Shown: positions 39,727 to 48,679, counted from the first letter of the stretch. The stretch is 64,000 nucleotides of DNA from an uncultured Phycisphaerales bacterium (GCA_903845195.1 CAIMWO010000062.1:124001-188000); one strand, 5' to 3'. The notes: generated by a model not told the origin, from the sequence alone. Numbers and translations: made by a program.

Positions 39727-40413
39727 ATGAGCGAAAATGGTCAAGGTTCTATTGCCGCGCTATTGGGCCGGAAGATCGGGATGACCCGCGTCTATGACGA
39801 CAAGGGTACCGTGGTTCCGGTGACCGTTATTGAAGCGGGGCCGAACGTAGTTACCCAGGTGAAAACCGAAGACGGCAAGGATGGCTATAACGCCATCCAG
39901 TTGGGCTTTGAAGACGCCAAGGAGCGTCGGACGAGCAAGCCGATCGTCGGTCACTGCAAAAAGACCGGCCAGACCACGCCGAAGAAATTCTTCCGCGAAG
40001 TGCGTCTGACCGCAAAGAGCCCGCTGACGGCCGGTGCCACTCTGGATGTCGATACGTTTGAGACGATCAAGTACGTCGACGTAACGGGCATCTCCAAAGG
40101 CAAGGGTTTTCAGGGCGTCATGAAACGCTGGAACTTCGGCGGCCAGCCGGGTTCGCACGGCACTGAACGTAAGCATCGTTCGCCTGGCGGCATCGGCGGC
40201 GGCCAGGGAACCCGCGGTCACGGCCGTGCGATTCGTCTGGGCAAGAAGATGTCCGGTCACCTCGGCGACGAAAAGGTCACCGCCCGGAACCTGTTCCTGG
40301 TGAGCGTCGATAAAGAAAAGCATCTGCTGCTGGTCAGGGGCACGGTGCCCGGCGCCAACGGCGGAATCCTGTTCATCCGACAGGCCAAGACGGTCGTGAA
40401 TAATACGAAGTAA
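39727..40413 (+). CDS. rplC: Ribosomal protein L3 (uL3)
   Basis: 228 residues, slightly long for L3. N-terminal LLGRKIGMTRVYDDKG, central VDVTGISKGKGFQGVMKRW, and the long internal loop PGSHGTERKHRSPGGIGGGQ that reaches the peptidyl-transferase centre. An early 50S assembly protein. ATG 39727 is preceded by GTGAGGT; an in-frame GTG at 39715 lies on that site itself. First gene of the ribosomal run here and the target of the structured leader. Confidence 0.97.
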   Translation: MSENGQGSIAALLGRKIGMTRVYDDKGTVVPVTVIEAGPNVVTQVKTEDGKDGYNAIQLGFEDAKERRTSKPIVGHCKKTGQTTPKKFFREVRLTAKSPLTAGATLDVDTFETIKYVDVTGISKGKGFQGVMKRWNFGGQPGSHGTERKHRSPGGIGGGQGTRGHGRAIRLGKKMSGHLGDEKVTARNLFLVSVDKEKHLLLVRGTVPGANGGILFIRQAKTVVNNTK

Positions 40414-40449
40414 GCGGAAGCTGGAAATATAAGAACGGCGAGAATAGCC

Positions 40450-41103
40450 ATGATTGAAGTTTCGGTTTTGAATATGGACGGCAACGAGGTCGGGAAGTTC
40501 CCGGTGGACGAGGCCCTGCTCGGCACGGTCGTTCGTCCCGCGTTGTTGAAGCAGGCGTTGGTGCGGCATAACGCGAACCAGCGCCAGGGCACGGTTCGCA
40601 CCAAGAGCCGCGCGGAAATCGAAGGCTCCACGAAGAAGCTTTATGCTCAGAAGCATACGGGCAATGCCCGTCGCGGCAACCTGCGAACCAGCGTGATGAA
40701 GGGCGGCGGCATGGCCTTCGCCAAGCGTCCGCGGGACTTCCGCCAGGACATGCCGCTCAAGCAACGCCGCCTCGCCCGCGCCAACGCCATTCTCGCCAAG
40801 ATCCTCTCCAATAATCTCAAGATCCTCGACACCTTCACCGTTGCGACGCCGAAAACCAAAGAAGTCGCAAAAATCCTTAAAAATCTGAATGTAGACCGCT
40901 CGGCAATCATTGCCACCAACGGCATCGATCGCTTCCTGTGGCGTTCGGCACGCAATATCTCGCGGATGTCGATCAAGCCCGCGGCCGATTTGAACGCGTA
41001 CGACGTGCTCTCCAAGCGAACGTTGATCATCACCAAGGAAGCCTTCGAAAACGTTCTCAAAACGTGCACGCCGAGCAAAGTGAAAGAAAGTGACGAGTCC
41101 TGA
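40450..41103 (+). CDS. rplD: Ribosomal protein L4 (uL4)
   Basis: 217 residues. The extended loop that lines the exit tunnel is visible (KLYAQKHTGNARRGN, GGGMAFAKRPRDF), then the globular part ending ITKEAFENVL. In E. coli L4 represses its own operon through the S10 leader; here the nearest leader is the one before rplC, so L4 is a candidate ligand. The ribosome site before ATG is weak. The gap to rplW (85 bases) holds GGACTCAGGACTC-type repeat words. Confidence 0.96.
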   Translation: MIEVSVLNMDGNEVGKFPVDEALLGTVVRPALLKQALVRHNANQRQGTVRTKSRAEIEGSTKKLYAQKHTGNARRGNLRTSVMKGGGMAFAKRPRDFRQDMPLKQRRLARANAILAKILSNNLKILDTFTVATPKTKEVAKILKNLNVDRSAIIATNGIDRFLWRSARNISRMSIKPAADLNAYDVLSKRTLIITKEAFENVLKTCTPSKVKESDES

Positions 41104-41180
41104 GTGTCGAGGCCAAGAGCCTCGAAAATCAGGACTCGATGTTTAATGGCGACTCAGAATTCAGGACACGAGACTTAGGA
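41098..41180 (+). repeat. GAGTCCTGAGTGTC / AATCAGGACTCG repeat words
   Basis: The rplD-rplW gap reads as scattered units of GAGTCCTGAG and CAGGACTC in both orientations, with GAGGC..GCCTC forming a small stem. The same words recur at 47166-47199. Confidence 0.5.
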
Positions 41181-41188
41181 ACAAAGCC

Positions 41189-41473
41189 ATGCAGTTGCAT
41201 GAAACAGAAGTAATCAAGGCCCCGCTGATCTCGGAGAAGACGACGTTTCTGGCCAACGCCCGGAACGCCTACACCTTCGAGGTGGACAAGAGTGCCGACA
41301 AGGAACAGATCAAGGAAGCGATCGAGAAGCTTTACCACGTGAAGGTGGTGGATGTCCGGACGCAGAACGTTCCGGGCAAGCCGCGCCGCACCAAGACCGG
41401 GTACAAGAACACCCCGGAATGGAAGAAGGCGATCATCACGTTGCACGCGGATCACAAGATTGACTTGTTCTAA
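41189..41473 (+). CDS. rplW: Ribosomal protein L23 (uL23)
   Basis: 94 residues, normal. APLISEKTTFLANARNAYTFEVD, IEKLYHVKVVDVRTQNV and the basic hairpin PGKPRRTKTGYKNTPEWKK. L23 sits at the tunnel exit and docks trigger factor and SRP. AGGA lies upstream of the ATG. It follows rplD and precedes rplB in the usual order. Confidence 0.96.
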   Translation: MQLHETEVIKAPLISEKTTFLANARNAYTFEVDKSADKEQIKEAIEKLYHVKVVDVRTQNVPGKPRRTKTGYKNTPEWKKAIITLHADHKIDLF

Positions 41474-41527
41474 CGCGGAAGTAAGTAAGCAGGAAGCCAG
41501 AATCAAGAAGAGTTAGGACGGACGACC

Positions 41528-42394
41528 ATGCCGATCAAAGTTTACAAGCCGACCTCCGCGGGACGCCGCAACAGCAGCGTGAATGCGTTCACGGAATTGA
41601 CGACGGATAAGCCTGAGAAAAGCCTGATCTCGCGCCGCAAGAAGACCGGCGGCCGTAACCATACGGGCTGGATCACCTGTCGGCACATCGGCGGCGGTCA
41701 CAAGCAGTTCTATCGCAAGATTGATTTCAAGCGGACCAAGGACGGCATCAAGGCCACGGTTCAGACGATCGAATACGATCCCAACCGTTCTACCTACATC
41801 GCCTTGGTTCAGTACGAGGATGGCGAGAAGCGTTACAACCTGGCTCCCGCAGGGCTCAAGGTCGGTGACGTGGTCGAATCGGGAACGAACGCAGACATCG
41901 AAAAGACCGTAGGCAACGCAATGCCGCTGGAAATTCTTCCCGTCGGTCACGAAATTCACAATATTGAAATGGTGCCCGGTCAGGGCGGTCGGCTGTGCCG
42001 CTCCGCTGGTGGCCTGGCGCGGCTGATTGGTAAAGACGCCGGAAAGGCGACGATTCAGTTGCCCAGCGGCGAAGTCCGCCAGGTGCACTGGAAGTGCCGT
42101 GCGACGATCGGTCAGCTTTCGAATATCGACTGGATCAACATTCGCTGGGGCAAGGCCGGACGCACCCGCCATCGCGGGATTCGCCCGACGGTCCGCGGCG
42201 TGGCGCAGAACCCCGTAGCTCACCCGCTAGGCGGCGGTGAAGGTCGGTCCGGTGGCGGTCGCCATCCGGTCAGCAAGTGGGGCGTGCCCGCCAAGGGCGG
42301 CAAGACGCGCAACCCACGCAAGAATTCCGGCAAGAGCATCATTCGCCGTCGTATGACGGTGCGTTATGGCGAGTCCGTGATCAAGCGACGCTAA
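41528..42394 (+). CDS. rplB: Ribosomal protein L2 (uL2)
   Basis: 288 residues, slightly longer than E. coli L2 (273). Start [19 protein letters not shown]; middle [19 protein letters not shown]; the conserved C-terminal [20 protein letters not shown] includes the histidine near the peptidyl-transferase centre. AGGACGG precedes the ATG. Downstream rpsS follows in normal order. Confidence 0.98.
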   Translation: MPIKVYKPTSAGRRNSSVNAFTELTTDKPEKSLISRRKKTGGRNHTGWITCRHIGGGHKQFYRKIDFKRTKDGIKATVQTIEYDPNRSTYIALVQYEDGEKRYNLAPAGLKVGDVVESGTNADIEKTVGNAMPLEILPVGHEIHNIEMVPGQGGRLCRSAGGLARLIGKDAGKATIQLPSGEVRQVHWKCRATIGQLSNIDWINIRWGKAGRTRHRGIRPTVRGVAQNPVAHPLGGGEGRSGGGRHPVSKWGVPAKGGKTRNPRKNSGKSIIRRRMTVRYGESVIKRR

Positions 42395-42452
42395 TTAGGC
42401 CAGACGCAGGACGCACGAAGAACGAATCGAGACGCAAGAAGAAGGTTGAAAT

Positions 42453-42746
42453 ATGAGCCGTAGCACGAAAAAAGGTCCGTTTGTCGCGGATTACATTCTC
42501 AAGAAGGTCAACGAGCTCAACGCGAAGCGCTCCAAGGCGCCGATCAAAACCTGGTCGCGCTCGACGACAATCATTCCCGACTTTGTGGGCCACACGTTTG
42601 AGGTTCACAACGGCAAGGAATTCAAACGCGTGTTCGTAACGGAAGACATGGTGGGCCACAAACTGGGCGAGTTCTCGTTTACCCGCCAGTTCAAGGGTCA
42701 CACGATGGTCAAGAAGGAAGAGCCGGCAGCGGCGCCGACGAAGTAA
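42453..42746 (+). CDS. rpsS: Ribosomal protein S19 (uS19)
   Basis: 97 residues. [37 protein letters not shown] and [14 protein letters not shown] are the family landmarks. 30S head protein contacting the A-site finger. An Ala/Pro/Lys tail of about ten residues extends the normal C-terminus. AAGG upstream of the ATG. A GGTCATTGGTAATTGG word follows the stop at 42747-42766. Confidence 0.97.
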   Translation: MSRSTKKGPFVADYILKKVNELNAKRSKAPIKTWSRSTTIIPDFVGHTFEVHNGKEFKRVFVTEDMVGHKLGEFSFTRQFKGHTMVKKEEPAAAPTK

Positions 42747-42766
42747 TGGGTCATTGGTAATTGGCA
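42747..42766 (+). repeat. GGGTCATTGGTAATTGGCAG word
   Basis: Short imperfect tandem of GGT-ATTGG units between rpsS and rplV; of the same style as other intergenic words in the window. Confidence 0.35.
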
Positions 42767-42792
42767 GATGCCGGTTACGAACGAGGTTAGAC

Positions 42793-43230
42793 ATGGCGTA
42801 TGTAAGTAAATGGCGGTTTGCGAGAATCACGGCGCGTAAGGCGCGGCTGCTGACGGACCTGATCCGGAACAAGCCGGTCGGCGAGGCGCTCGATCTCCTG
42901 AAGTTCAACAAGAAGCGCGGCGCCATCATGGTGGCCAAGGTTCTCAAGAGCGCAATTGCCAACGCGGACACGAAAGAAGCGGATGTGGAATCGCTTTTTG
43001 TCGCCAAGTCCTTCTGTGATGATGGTCCGATCATGAAGCGCTTTCAGCCGAAGGATCGCGGCAAGGCGTATTCGATTTTCAAGCGGCTGTGCCATATCAC
43101 CATCGAGGTGGAAGAAGGCACGCCGAAGCTGGGCAAGGCCAAGCGCAAACAGTTGGAAGTGCGGCGCGAGCGTTTGCAGAAGAAGAACAAGAAGACTGAA
43201 GCCGCGGTTGCCACCGCGGAGAGCAAGTAA
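42793..43230 (+). CDS. rplV: Ribosomal protein L22 (uL22)
   Basis: 145 residues against about 110 usually. The fold MAYVSKWRFARITARKARLL, SAIANADTKEAD and the tunnel hairpin (FQPKDRGKAYSIFKRLCHI) are intact; the last ~35 residues are a Lys/Arg/Glu/Ala-rich tail. ATG 42793 follows GAGG; the frame opens further upstream at 42754 without a ribosome site. Macrolide-related hairpin shows no insertion. Confidence 0.96.
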   Translation: MAYVSKWRFARITARKARLLTDLIRNKPVGEALDLLKFNKKRGAIMVAKVLKSAIANADTKEADVESLFVAKSFCDDGPIMKRFQPKDRGKAYSIFKRLCHITIEVEEGTPKLGKAKRKQLEVRRERLQKKNKKTEAAVATAESK

Positions 43231-43241
43231 AGAGGTCATCA

Positions 43242-43937
43242 ATGGGTCAGAAAATTCATCCTCACGGTTTCCGGGTAGGCATTACTGAAGGCTGGACGAG
43301 CCGTTGGTTTGCACCGAAGAAGTTGTTCGGAGAACTGCTGATCGAAGATCAGAAGATCCGGAAGTTCGTGGATGAGAAGCTCAACCGCCAGCCGCCGTAC
43401 GCGGCGGTGGCGAAGGTGGAGATCGAGCGGACCCGCGAAGAACTGAAGGTGCTGTTGCACACGGCGCGTCCGGGCGTGGTCATCGGCCCCAAGGGCGCTG
43501 AAGTCGACAAGCTGCGGAACGAGCTCGAGAACCTCACCGGCCGCAAGGTCAAGGTGGAGATTGCCGAGATCGGCAGCCCGGATCTCAACGGCCAGTTGGT
43601 GGCCGAGTCGATCGCAGAAGGATTGAAGAAGCGTTCGGCGTTTCGCCGGGTGTTGAAGCAGAAGGCCGAGGCGACGCGTAATGCAGGCGCCAAGGGTATC
43701 AAGATTCAGTTGTCGGGTCGTATCGGCGGTGCGGAAATCGCCCGCGTCGAGAAGATGATCAACGGATCGATTCCGCTGCACACGCTGCAGGCGAACATCA
43801 ACTATGGTCAGTTTCACTGCCGGACGCCGTATGGAATCATCGGCATCAAGGTGTGGATCTACCTGGGCACGTACGCGGAAACGGATGCGGCGGCGGCGGC
43901 GGGTGTAAATGCCCAGCGGCGTCCGCGGCGGCGATAA
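43242..43937 (+). CDS. rpsC: Ribosomal protein S3 (uS3)
   Basis: 231 residues. QKIHPHGFRVGITEGWTSRW; KH domain with GPKG in VVIGPKGAEVDKLRNEL; C-terminal domain IKIQLSGRIGGAEIARVE, IPLHTLQANINYG and GIIGIKVWIYLG. Part of the mRNA entry helicase. AGAGGT precedes the ATG. An Ala-rich tail ends in RPRRR. Confidence 0.97.
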   Translation: MGQKIHPHGFRVGITEGWTSRWFAPKKLFGELLIEDQKIRKFVDEKLNRQPPYAAVAKVEIERTREELKVLLHTARPGVVIGPKGAEVDKLRNELENLTGRKVKVEIAEIGSPDLNGQLVAESIAEGLKKRSAFRRVLKQKAEATRNAGAKGIKIQLSGRIGGAEIARVEKMINGSIPLHTLQANINYGQFHCRTPYGIIGIKVWIYLGTYAETDAAAAAGVNAQRRPRRR

Positions 43938-44031
43938 GGACTGGTGAATCGTTGCATGGCGAAGTAGTGAACCGGAATTTCCCCAACGGACCGGCTAACG
44001 ACCAAGCCCTTCGATCGTAGGAGTGTATTTC

Positions 44032-44454
44032 ATGGCGGCAATGATGCCCTCCCGAGTTAAGTGGCGCAAGCAACAGCGCGGCGTCATGCGGGGTAATGCG
44101 ACCCGTGGAAACAAGGTGAGCTTCGGCGAATACGCGCTGCAGTCCCTGGAGCCCGGCCGCATCAACGGTCGGCAGATCGAAGCGGGCCGCGTGGCCTGCT
44201 CGCACTTTCTGGCCCGTGAAGGCCGGGTGTATATCCGGATCTTCCCGCACAAGAGCTTTTCAAAGAAGCCGCTGGAAACCCGAATGGGCACCGGCAAGGG
44301 CGAGCCGGAATTCTGGGCCGCGGAAGTCAAGCCGGGCACGATCCTGTTCGAGATCGCCGGTGTCGATGAAGCGGTGGCCAAGCGGGCGTTTGCCCGTGTG
44401 GCGTACAAAATGCCCGTGATGACGCGGTTTGTGAAGCGTCGGCACACGTTGTAA
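44032..44454 (+). CDS. rplP: Ribosomal protein L16 (uL16)
   Basis: 140 residues. PSRVKWRKQQRG, NKVSFGEYALQSLEPGRINGRQIEA, and RMGTGKGEPEFWAAEVKPG (the loop near the A/P-site) are conserved. ATG 44032 has AGGAG about 9 nt upstream; an in-frame GTG at 44023 is too near that site. Completes the 50S central protuberance region. Confidence 0.97.
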   Translation: MAAMMPSRVKWRKQQRGVMRGNATRGNKVSFGEYALQSLEPGRINGRQIEAGRVACSHFLAREGRVYIRIFPHKSFSKKPLETRMGTGKGEPEFWAAEVKPGTILFEIAGVDEAVAKRAFARVAYKMPVMTRFVKRRHTL

Positions 44455-44486
44455 GGCAAGCGCGCAGCGCGAAACGGAAGTGAGTC

Positions 44487-44702
44487 ATGGCCAGCGAAAC
44501 GTTAAAAGAATTCCGGAAGATGGCGCCCGACCAGCTCCGCGTCCGCGAGCAGGAACTGCGGGAAGAGCTCTTCAAGCTCAAGACCCAGTCCGCCACGGAG
44601 AAGGTCAAGGACGTCTCCCAGTTTCGGAAGATCAAGAAAGATATTGCCCGGATCCTGACGCTTCGCAGCGCCCAGCCCGAGCAGGCAAAGACCAAGGCAT
44701 AA
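44487..44702 (+). CDS. rpmC: Ribosomal protein L29 (uL29)
   Basis: 71 residues, all alpha. KEFRKMAPDQLRVREQELREELFKLKTQ followed by a second helix KKDIARILTLRSA is the L29 pattern. It sits beside L23 at the tunnel exit. GGAAGTGAG precedes the ATG. Follows rplP by 32 bases. Confidence 0.94.
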   Translation: MASETLKEFRKMAPDQLRVREQELREELFKLKTQSATEKVKDVSQFRKIKKDIARILTLRSAQPEQAKTKA

Positions 44703-44720
44703 GCAGGCAGGAATAGTGAT

Positions 44721-45086
44721 ATGACGACCGGTACCGCCACAAAGACAGAATCCCGCAAGCTGCGTCCGCGACTCATCGGAGTCGTGACCAGCGACAAGGT
44801 GAGCAAGACCCGCAAGGTCGTGTTCGAATACCTGTCGAAGCATGCGAAGTACAACAAGTACGTGAAGCGACAGACCGTGCTGCACGTGCATGATGAAAAG
44901 AACGAGTCGCACCTCGGCGACCACGTGGAAGTAATGAGCTGCCGCCCGGTCAGCAAGAGCAAGACCTACCGGCTGGTGCGCATCGTGACCAAGGGCAAGC
45001 AGATCGACACGAGCATCCTCGAAGGCGAAGCCTCGAAGATGTTCGAGAAGAAGAAGGATGTAGCGGCTCCGGCGACAACCGCCTGA
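44721..45086 (+). CDS. rpsQ: Ribosomal protein S17 (uS17)
   Basis: 121 residues against about 85 normally: the OB-fold core (LIGVVTSDKVSKTRKVVFEY, KYVKRQTVLHVHDEKNESHLGD, CRPVSKSKTYRLV) is flanked by an N-terminal Thr/Lys-rich extension and a C-terminal tail ending VAAPATTA. It helps early 30S folding. AGGAA lies before the ATG. Confidence 0.96.
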   Translation: MTTGTATKTESRKLRPRLIGVVTSDKVSKTRKVVFEYLSKHAKYNKYVKRQTVLHVHDEKNESHLGDHVEVMSCRPVSKSKTYRLVRIVTKGKQIDTSILEGEASKMFEKKKDVAAPATTA

Positions 45087-45166
45087 GCCCCGCAAGACAG
45101 GACGAATTACGGGTTCGGGCATCAGCCCCGGAACAGGAAATAACCGGACCCCTTTAAGGTGTAGCC

Positions 45167-45553
45167 ATGATTCAACAGCAGACTCGAGTAGATATCGCAG
45201 ACAACACGGGCGCCAAGACCGCCATGTGCATCAAGGTGCTTCGTGGCTCGTCGGCGCGTGGCAAGTTCACCCGGCGCGTCGCCACGGTGGGCGACCTGAT
45301 TGTCGTGGCAGTCAAGACCGCCAGTCCCAACGGCGATGTGAAGCTGCACGAGGTCGCCAAGGCGGTGATCGTCCGGACGCGTCAGCCGCTGCGTCGCGCG
45401 GATGGTTCCTATGTGCGCTTTGACAAGAACGCCGCAGTGATTGTGGACGCCGATGGAAATCCGCGTGGCACGCGTATTTTTGGTGCGGTGGCCCGTGAAC
45501 TGCGTGAAAAGAATTTCATGAAGATCGTATCGCTGGCGTCGGAAGTGGTTTGA
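45167..45553 (+). CDS. rplN: Ribosomal protein L14 (uL14)
   Basis: 128 residues, close to the normal 122. [22 protein letters not shown], the [20 protein letters not shown] strand and [21 protein letters not shown] are conserved. Lies at the inter-subunit face. AAGGTG precedes the ATG. Confidence 0.97.
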   Translation: MIQQQTRVDIADNTGAKTAMCIKVLRGSSARGKFTRRVATVGDLIVVAVKTASPNGDVKLHEVAKAVIVRTRQPLRRADGSYVRFDKNAAVIVDADGNPRGTRIFGAVARELREKNFMKIVSLASEVV

Positions 45554-45599
45554 CGTACGAAGCCGGATGTTGGAAGCCAGAAGCTAGAAGGAAATGACG

Positions 45600-45929
45600 A
45601 TGGCCTCGCGGATCAAAAAAGATGATGTCGTTTACATCCGTTCGGGTGACGACAAGGGCAAAACCGGCAAAGTGTTGCGGATCAACCGCGATGCCGGCAA
45701 GGTGGTCGTCGAAGGCATCAACATGGTGTGGAAGCACCTGAAGCCGACACAGACCAACCCCAAGGGCGGACGCATTCAGAAGGAAGCCGCGTTGAATATC
45801 GCCAAGGTGCAGCCGGTGGATCCGAAGACCGGCAAGGGCACACGCGTGAAGTTTGTCATTACGAATGGCGAAAAACATCGCATCGCAATCAAGAGCGGCA
45901 GCGACCTGGGATTGGTCAACAAGGCCTGA
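45600..45929 (+). CDS. rplX: Ribosomal protein L24 (uL24)
   Basis: 109 residues. A KOW motif (KKDDVVYIRSGDDKGKTGKV) then VVEGINMVWKHLKPTQTNP and GGRIQKEAALNIAKV. An early 50S assembly protein. ATG 45600 is preferred over 45594 because AAGGA then lies at a proper distance. Confidence 0.95.
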   Translation: MASRIKKDDVVYIRSGDDKGKTGKVLRINRDAGKVVVEGINMVWKHLKPTQTNPKGGRIQKEAALNIAKVQPVDPKTGKGTRVKFVITNGEKHRIAIKSGSDLGLVNKA

Positions 45930-46034
45930 CCCAGTAAGCAATACAGTCCCCGGCAGGTCGGGGTGACGAAACGAAAAACAAACGGCTCCGCAACCAAGAT
46001 CAGCTTGGGGCTCTGAGCAAGAGGAAAAAGAATC

Positions 46035-46829
46035 ATGGCGAAAGAAGAAAAGAAACCGGAAAAGAAGGCGACTAAGACGCCCGAGCAGATCGAAGCCGAA
46101 AAGGCCGCCAAAGCCGCCAAGAAGGCCGAGATGGCTGCCAAGGCCAAGGAAGCCGCCAGCACCACGACGGAAGTCTCCGCCGCGCCGGCCGAAGGCAAGT
46201 CCAAAAAGGGCGGCGGCAAGAAGCGCGAAGAAGACAGCGCTCCCCAGCCGTTCCCCGAAGGTTATGTGCCCCGGCTGCGGAAACGTTATGACGAGCAGAT
46301 TTCCACCGCATTGGCGACCGAGCTGAACATCAAGAACAAGATGGCGATTCCGAAGGTCGAAAAGGTTGTGATCTCGATGGGCCTGGGCAAGGCGATTGCG
46401 GAAAAGCCGCGGCTCGAAGTTGCCGTCAAGGAACTGTCAGCAATTGCCGGCCAGAAGGCCGTGATCTGCAAGGCCAAGAAAAGCGTGTCGAACTTCAAGC
46501 TGCGTGAAGGCATGGAGATCGGTGCGAAGGTAACCCTGCGGGGCAACCGCATGTGGGAATTCCTCGACCGCCTGATCAACCTGGCCGTGCCCCGTGTGAA
46601 GGACTTCCGCGGATTGAATCCGAAGGGTTTTGACGGCCGCGGGAACTACAACATGGGCTTGACCGAACAGACGGTCTTTTCGGAAGTCGATTCCGCAGCA
46701 GTGACCTTCCACCAGGGCATGAACATTACGATCGTGACCTCGGCCGGCGACAACCTGAAAGGCCTGGCGTTGCTCAAGCAACTGGGTATGCCGTTCCGTC
46801 AGGAAGAAACGGCCAAGAAGGCCGGCTGA
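46035..46829 (+). CDS. rplE: Ribosomal protein L5 (uL5) with long N-terminal extension
   Basis: 264 residues; normal L5 is about 180. The first ~72 residues are a Lys/Ala/Glu-rich low-complexity extension (EKKPEKKATKTPEQIEAEK, KAAKAAKKAEMAAKAKEAA). The core starts at PEGYVPRLRKRYDEQI and continues with IPKVEKVVISMGLGKA, KSVSNFKLREGMEIG and VTSAGDNLKGLALLKQLGMPF. L5 binds 5S rRNA. AGAGGAAAAAG lies before the ATG; no later ATG with a good site precedes the core, so the extension is probably real. Confidence 0.95.
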   Translation: MAKEEKKPEKKATKTPEQIEAEKAAKAAKKAEMAAKAKEAASTTTEVSAAPAEGKSKKGGGKKREEDSAPQPFPEGYVPRLRKRYDEQISTALATELNIKNKMAIPKVEKVVISMGLGKAIAEKPRLEVAVKELSAIAGQKAVICKAKKSVSNFKLREGMEIGAKVTLRGNRMWEFLDRLINLAVPRVKDFRGLNPKGFDGRGNYNMGLTEQTVFSEVDSAAVTFHQGMNITIVTSAGDNLKGLALLKQLGMPFRQEETAKKAG

Positions 46830-46893
46830 GAAACTGGAAACGCGAAACAGAAGACGCAGGATATAAACGGTACTGGAAAACGGAAATTAACCT

Positions 46894-47163
46894 ATGGCGA
46901 CAAAAGCTTGGAAAGCCCGGTACAAGAAGCGGCTGGAACTGGTGCTGAAGTACGCAGACATCCGCAAGAAGCTCAAGGAAGAGAAGAACTACGCAGGTCT
47001 GGCGAAGCTGCCGCGGAACAGCAACCCGACGCGCGTGGCGCGGCGGTGCGAACTGACCGGCCGCCGGCGCGGGTACTACCGGAAGTTCAAGATCTCGCGA
47101 ATCATGCTGCGTGAATTGGCGCATGCCGGATTGATCCCGGGCATGCGGAAGTCGAGCTGGTAA
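46894..47163 (+). CDS. rpsN: Ribosomal protein S14 (uS14), zinc-free type
   Basis: 89 residues. [26 protein letters not shown] then [22 protein letters not shown] and the end [20 protein letters not shown]. The zinc-ribbon CxxC pairs are missing, so this is the C-minus form. Length is between the short zinc form and E. coli S14 (101). Confidence 0.95.
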   Translation: MATKAWKARYKKRLELVLKYADIRKKLKEEKNYAGLAKLPRNSNPTRVARRCELTGRRRGYYRKFKISRIMLRELAHAGLIPGMRKSSW

Positions 47164-47165
47164 TA

Positions 47166-47199
47166 AGAGTAGGACTCAGGACTCAAGACTCAGGACGAA
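47166..47199 (+). repeat. AGGACTCAGGACTCAAGACTCAGGA repeat words
   Basis: Three tandem units of GACTCAGGA/GACTCAAGA between rpsN and rpsH; related words occur at 41098-41180. Confidence 0.6.
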
Positions 47200-47202
47200 A
47201 AT

Positions 47203-47598
47203 ATGAGCGACACAATCGCCGATATGCTGACCCGTCTCCGCAACGCCGCCGCGGCCAAACACAAGACGGTGGACGTCAAAAACTCCAACATCTGCCAGGG
47301 CATTGCCCGGGTGCTGAAGGAGGAAGGATACATCGCAGATTTCGCGATCCTCGATGACGGCACCAAGCAAGGTCTGATTCGGATCACCATCCGTTACACG
47401 CCGACAGGCGAGCAGGTGGTGCGTGAAATCAAGCGCATTTCCAAGCCGGGATGCCGGGTTTACCGGTCGGTGAAGGAATTTCCGCGGGTGATCCAGGGTC
47501 TGGGCATCTGCGTGCTCTCGACGAGCCGCGGAGTGCTTTCGGATCGCCAGGCCAAAGCGCAGAACATCGGTGGCGAATTGCTGGCGACGATTTCTTAA
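47203..47598 (+). CDS. rpsH: Ribosomal protein S8 (uS8)
   Basis: 131 residues, normal. SDTIADMLTRLRNAAAAKHKTV, GYIADFAILDDG, RISKPGCRVYRSVKEFPRV and the C-terminal LSTSRGVLSDRQAKAQNIGGELL. Binds the 16S central domain and, in E. coli, represses the spc operon. Immediate upstream bases carry repeat words and no strong Shine-Dalgarno. Confidence 0.97.
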   Translation: MSDTIADMLTRLRNAAAAKHKTVDVKNSNICQGIARVLKEEGYIADFAILDDGTKQGLIRITIRYTPTGEQVVREIKRISKPGCRVYRSVKEFPRVIQGLGICVLSTSRGVLSDRQAKAQNIGGELLATIS

Positions 47599-47663
47599 GT
47601 TGGACAAGACGCACCGGACGGCCCGCGAAGGCGGATGTCACCTGACGGTCGAAAGGAAGAAAC

Positions 47664-48224
47664 ATGAGTCGTATTGGAAAGAAACCTGTCCTCCTGCCCA
47701 AGGGCGTGAAAGTCGCCGTGAATGGCCGCACGCTCTCCTTCGATGGCGCCAAGGGCAAACTTTCGTTTGAGCATCATCCGAATGTGACGGTGAAGGTGGA
47801 TGCGGCCAAGGGCGAAGTGCTCGTCGGGCGCATCGATGATGAAAAACTTTCCCGGGCAGTACATGGTCTTACGCGGGCACTGATCGCCAACAACGTCAAG
47901 GGCGTTGCCGAAGGGTACACCAAGAATCTGGAAGTGCACGGTGTCGGTTACAAGGCCGAACTGAAGGGCAAAGAGATCCTGCTGTCGGTCGGGTTTGCGA
48001 ATCAGATCACGCTGGATGTGCCGGATGGCTTGGTGGTGAAAGTCGAGGGCCAGGGAACGAAAATTTCGATTTCCGGTCCGGACAAGCAGATGGTCGGGCA
48101 GTTGGCCGCGGACATCCGTCGGCAGCGCAAGCCCGAGCCCTACAAGCAGAAGGGCATTCGCTATGCGGGCGAAGTCGTCCGTAAGAAGCTCGGCAAACAG
48201 TTCGCTGGTGCCGGTGCCAAGTAA
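47664..48224 (+). CDS. rplF: Ribosomal protein L6 (uL6)
   Basis: 186 residues. SRIGKKPVLLPKGVKVAVNGRT, VEGYTKNLEVHGVGYKAELKGKE-like core (VAEGYTKNLEVHGVGYKAEL) and the signature PEPYKQKGIRYAGEVVRKKLGK. Located near the GTPase centre. AAGGA upstream of the ATG. Confidence 0.97.
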   Translation: MSRIGKKPVLLPKGVKVAVNGRTLSFDGAKGKLSFEHHPNVTVKVDAAKGEVLVGRIDDEKLSRAVHGLTRALIANNVKGVAEGYTKNLEVHGVGYKAELKGKEILLSVGFANQITLDVPDGLVVKVEGQGTKISISGPDKQMVGQLAADIRRQRKPEPYKQKGIRYAGEVVRKKLGKQFAGAGAK

Positions 48225-48301
48225 GAATGATCGCCACCTACTGTGGCGCAGTGACTGGAAGATTAGCCCTGGCATGAACAGGGCGATAAGAGGAAAGAAT
48301 C

Positions 48302-48679
48302 ATGAGCAGGTCTGCAATCAATGCCTTGAAGCTGACGCGGCAAACCCAGCGCAAGGCGCGCGTGGCGGGTGCTGTGCGGGGTTCCACGGAACGTCCGCGG
48401 TTGTCCGTCTATCGCAGCGTAAAGAATATTTCGGCGCAGATTATCGACGACTCGACTGGTTGCACGCTGGTGTCGGCCAGCACCGTCGAGAAGGATCTGA
48501 AGACGTCGATGAAGCACGGCGCCAACGTCGCGGCCGCCAAGCTCATCGGCAAGCGCGTGGCCGAGAAGGCCGTCGCCAAGGGTGTCACCAAGGTGGCGTT
48601 CGACCGCAACGGTTACCGGTATCACGGCCGGGTGAAGGCCTTGGCCGATGCCGCCCGCGAAGCGGGACTGAAGTTCTAA
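48302..48679 (+). CDS. rplR: Ribosomal protein L18 (uL18)
   Basis: 125 residues. [40 protein letters not shown], and [23 protein letters not shown]. Binds 5S rRNA with L5. GAGGAAA precedes the ATG. Confidence 0.97.
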   Translation: MSRSAINALKLTRQTQRKARVAGAVRGSTERPRLSVYRSVKNISAQIIDDSTGCTLVSASTVEKDLKTSMKHGANVAAAKLIGKRVAEKAVAKGVTKVAFDRNGYRYHGRVKALADAAREAGLKF

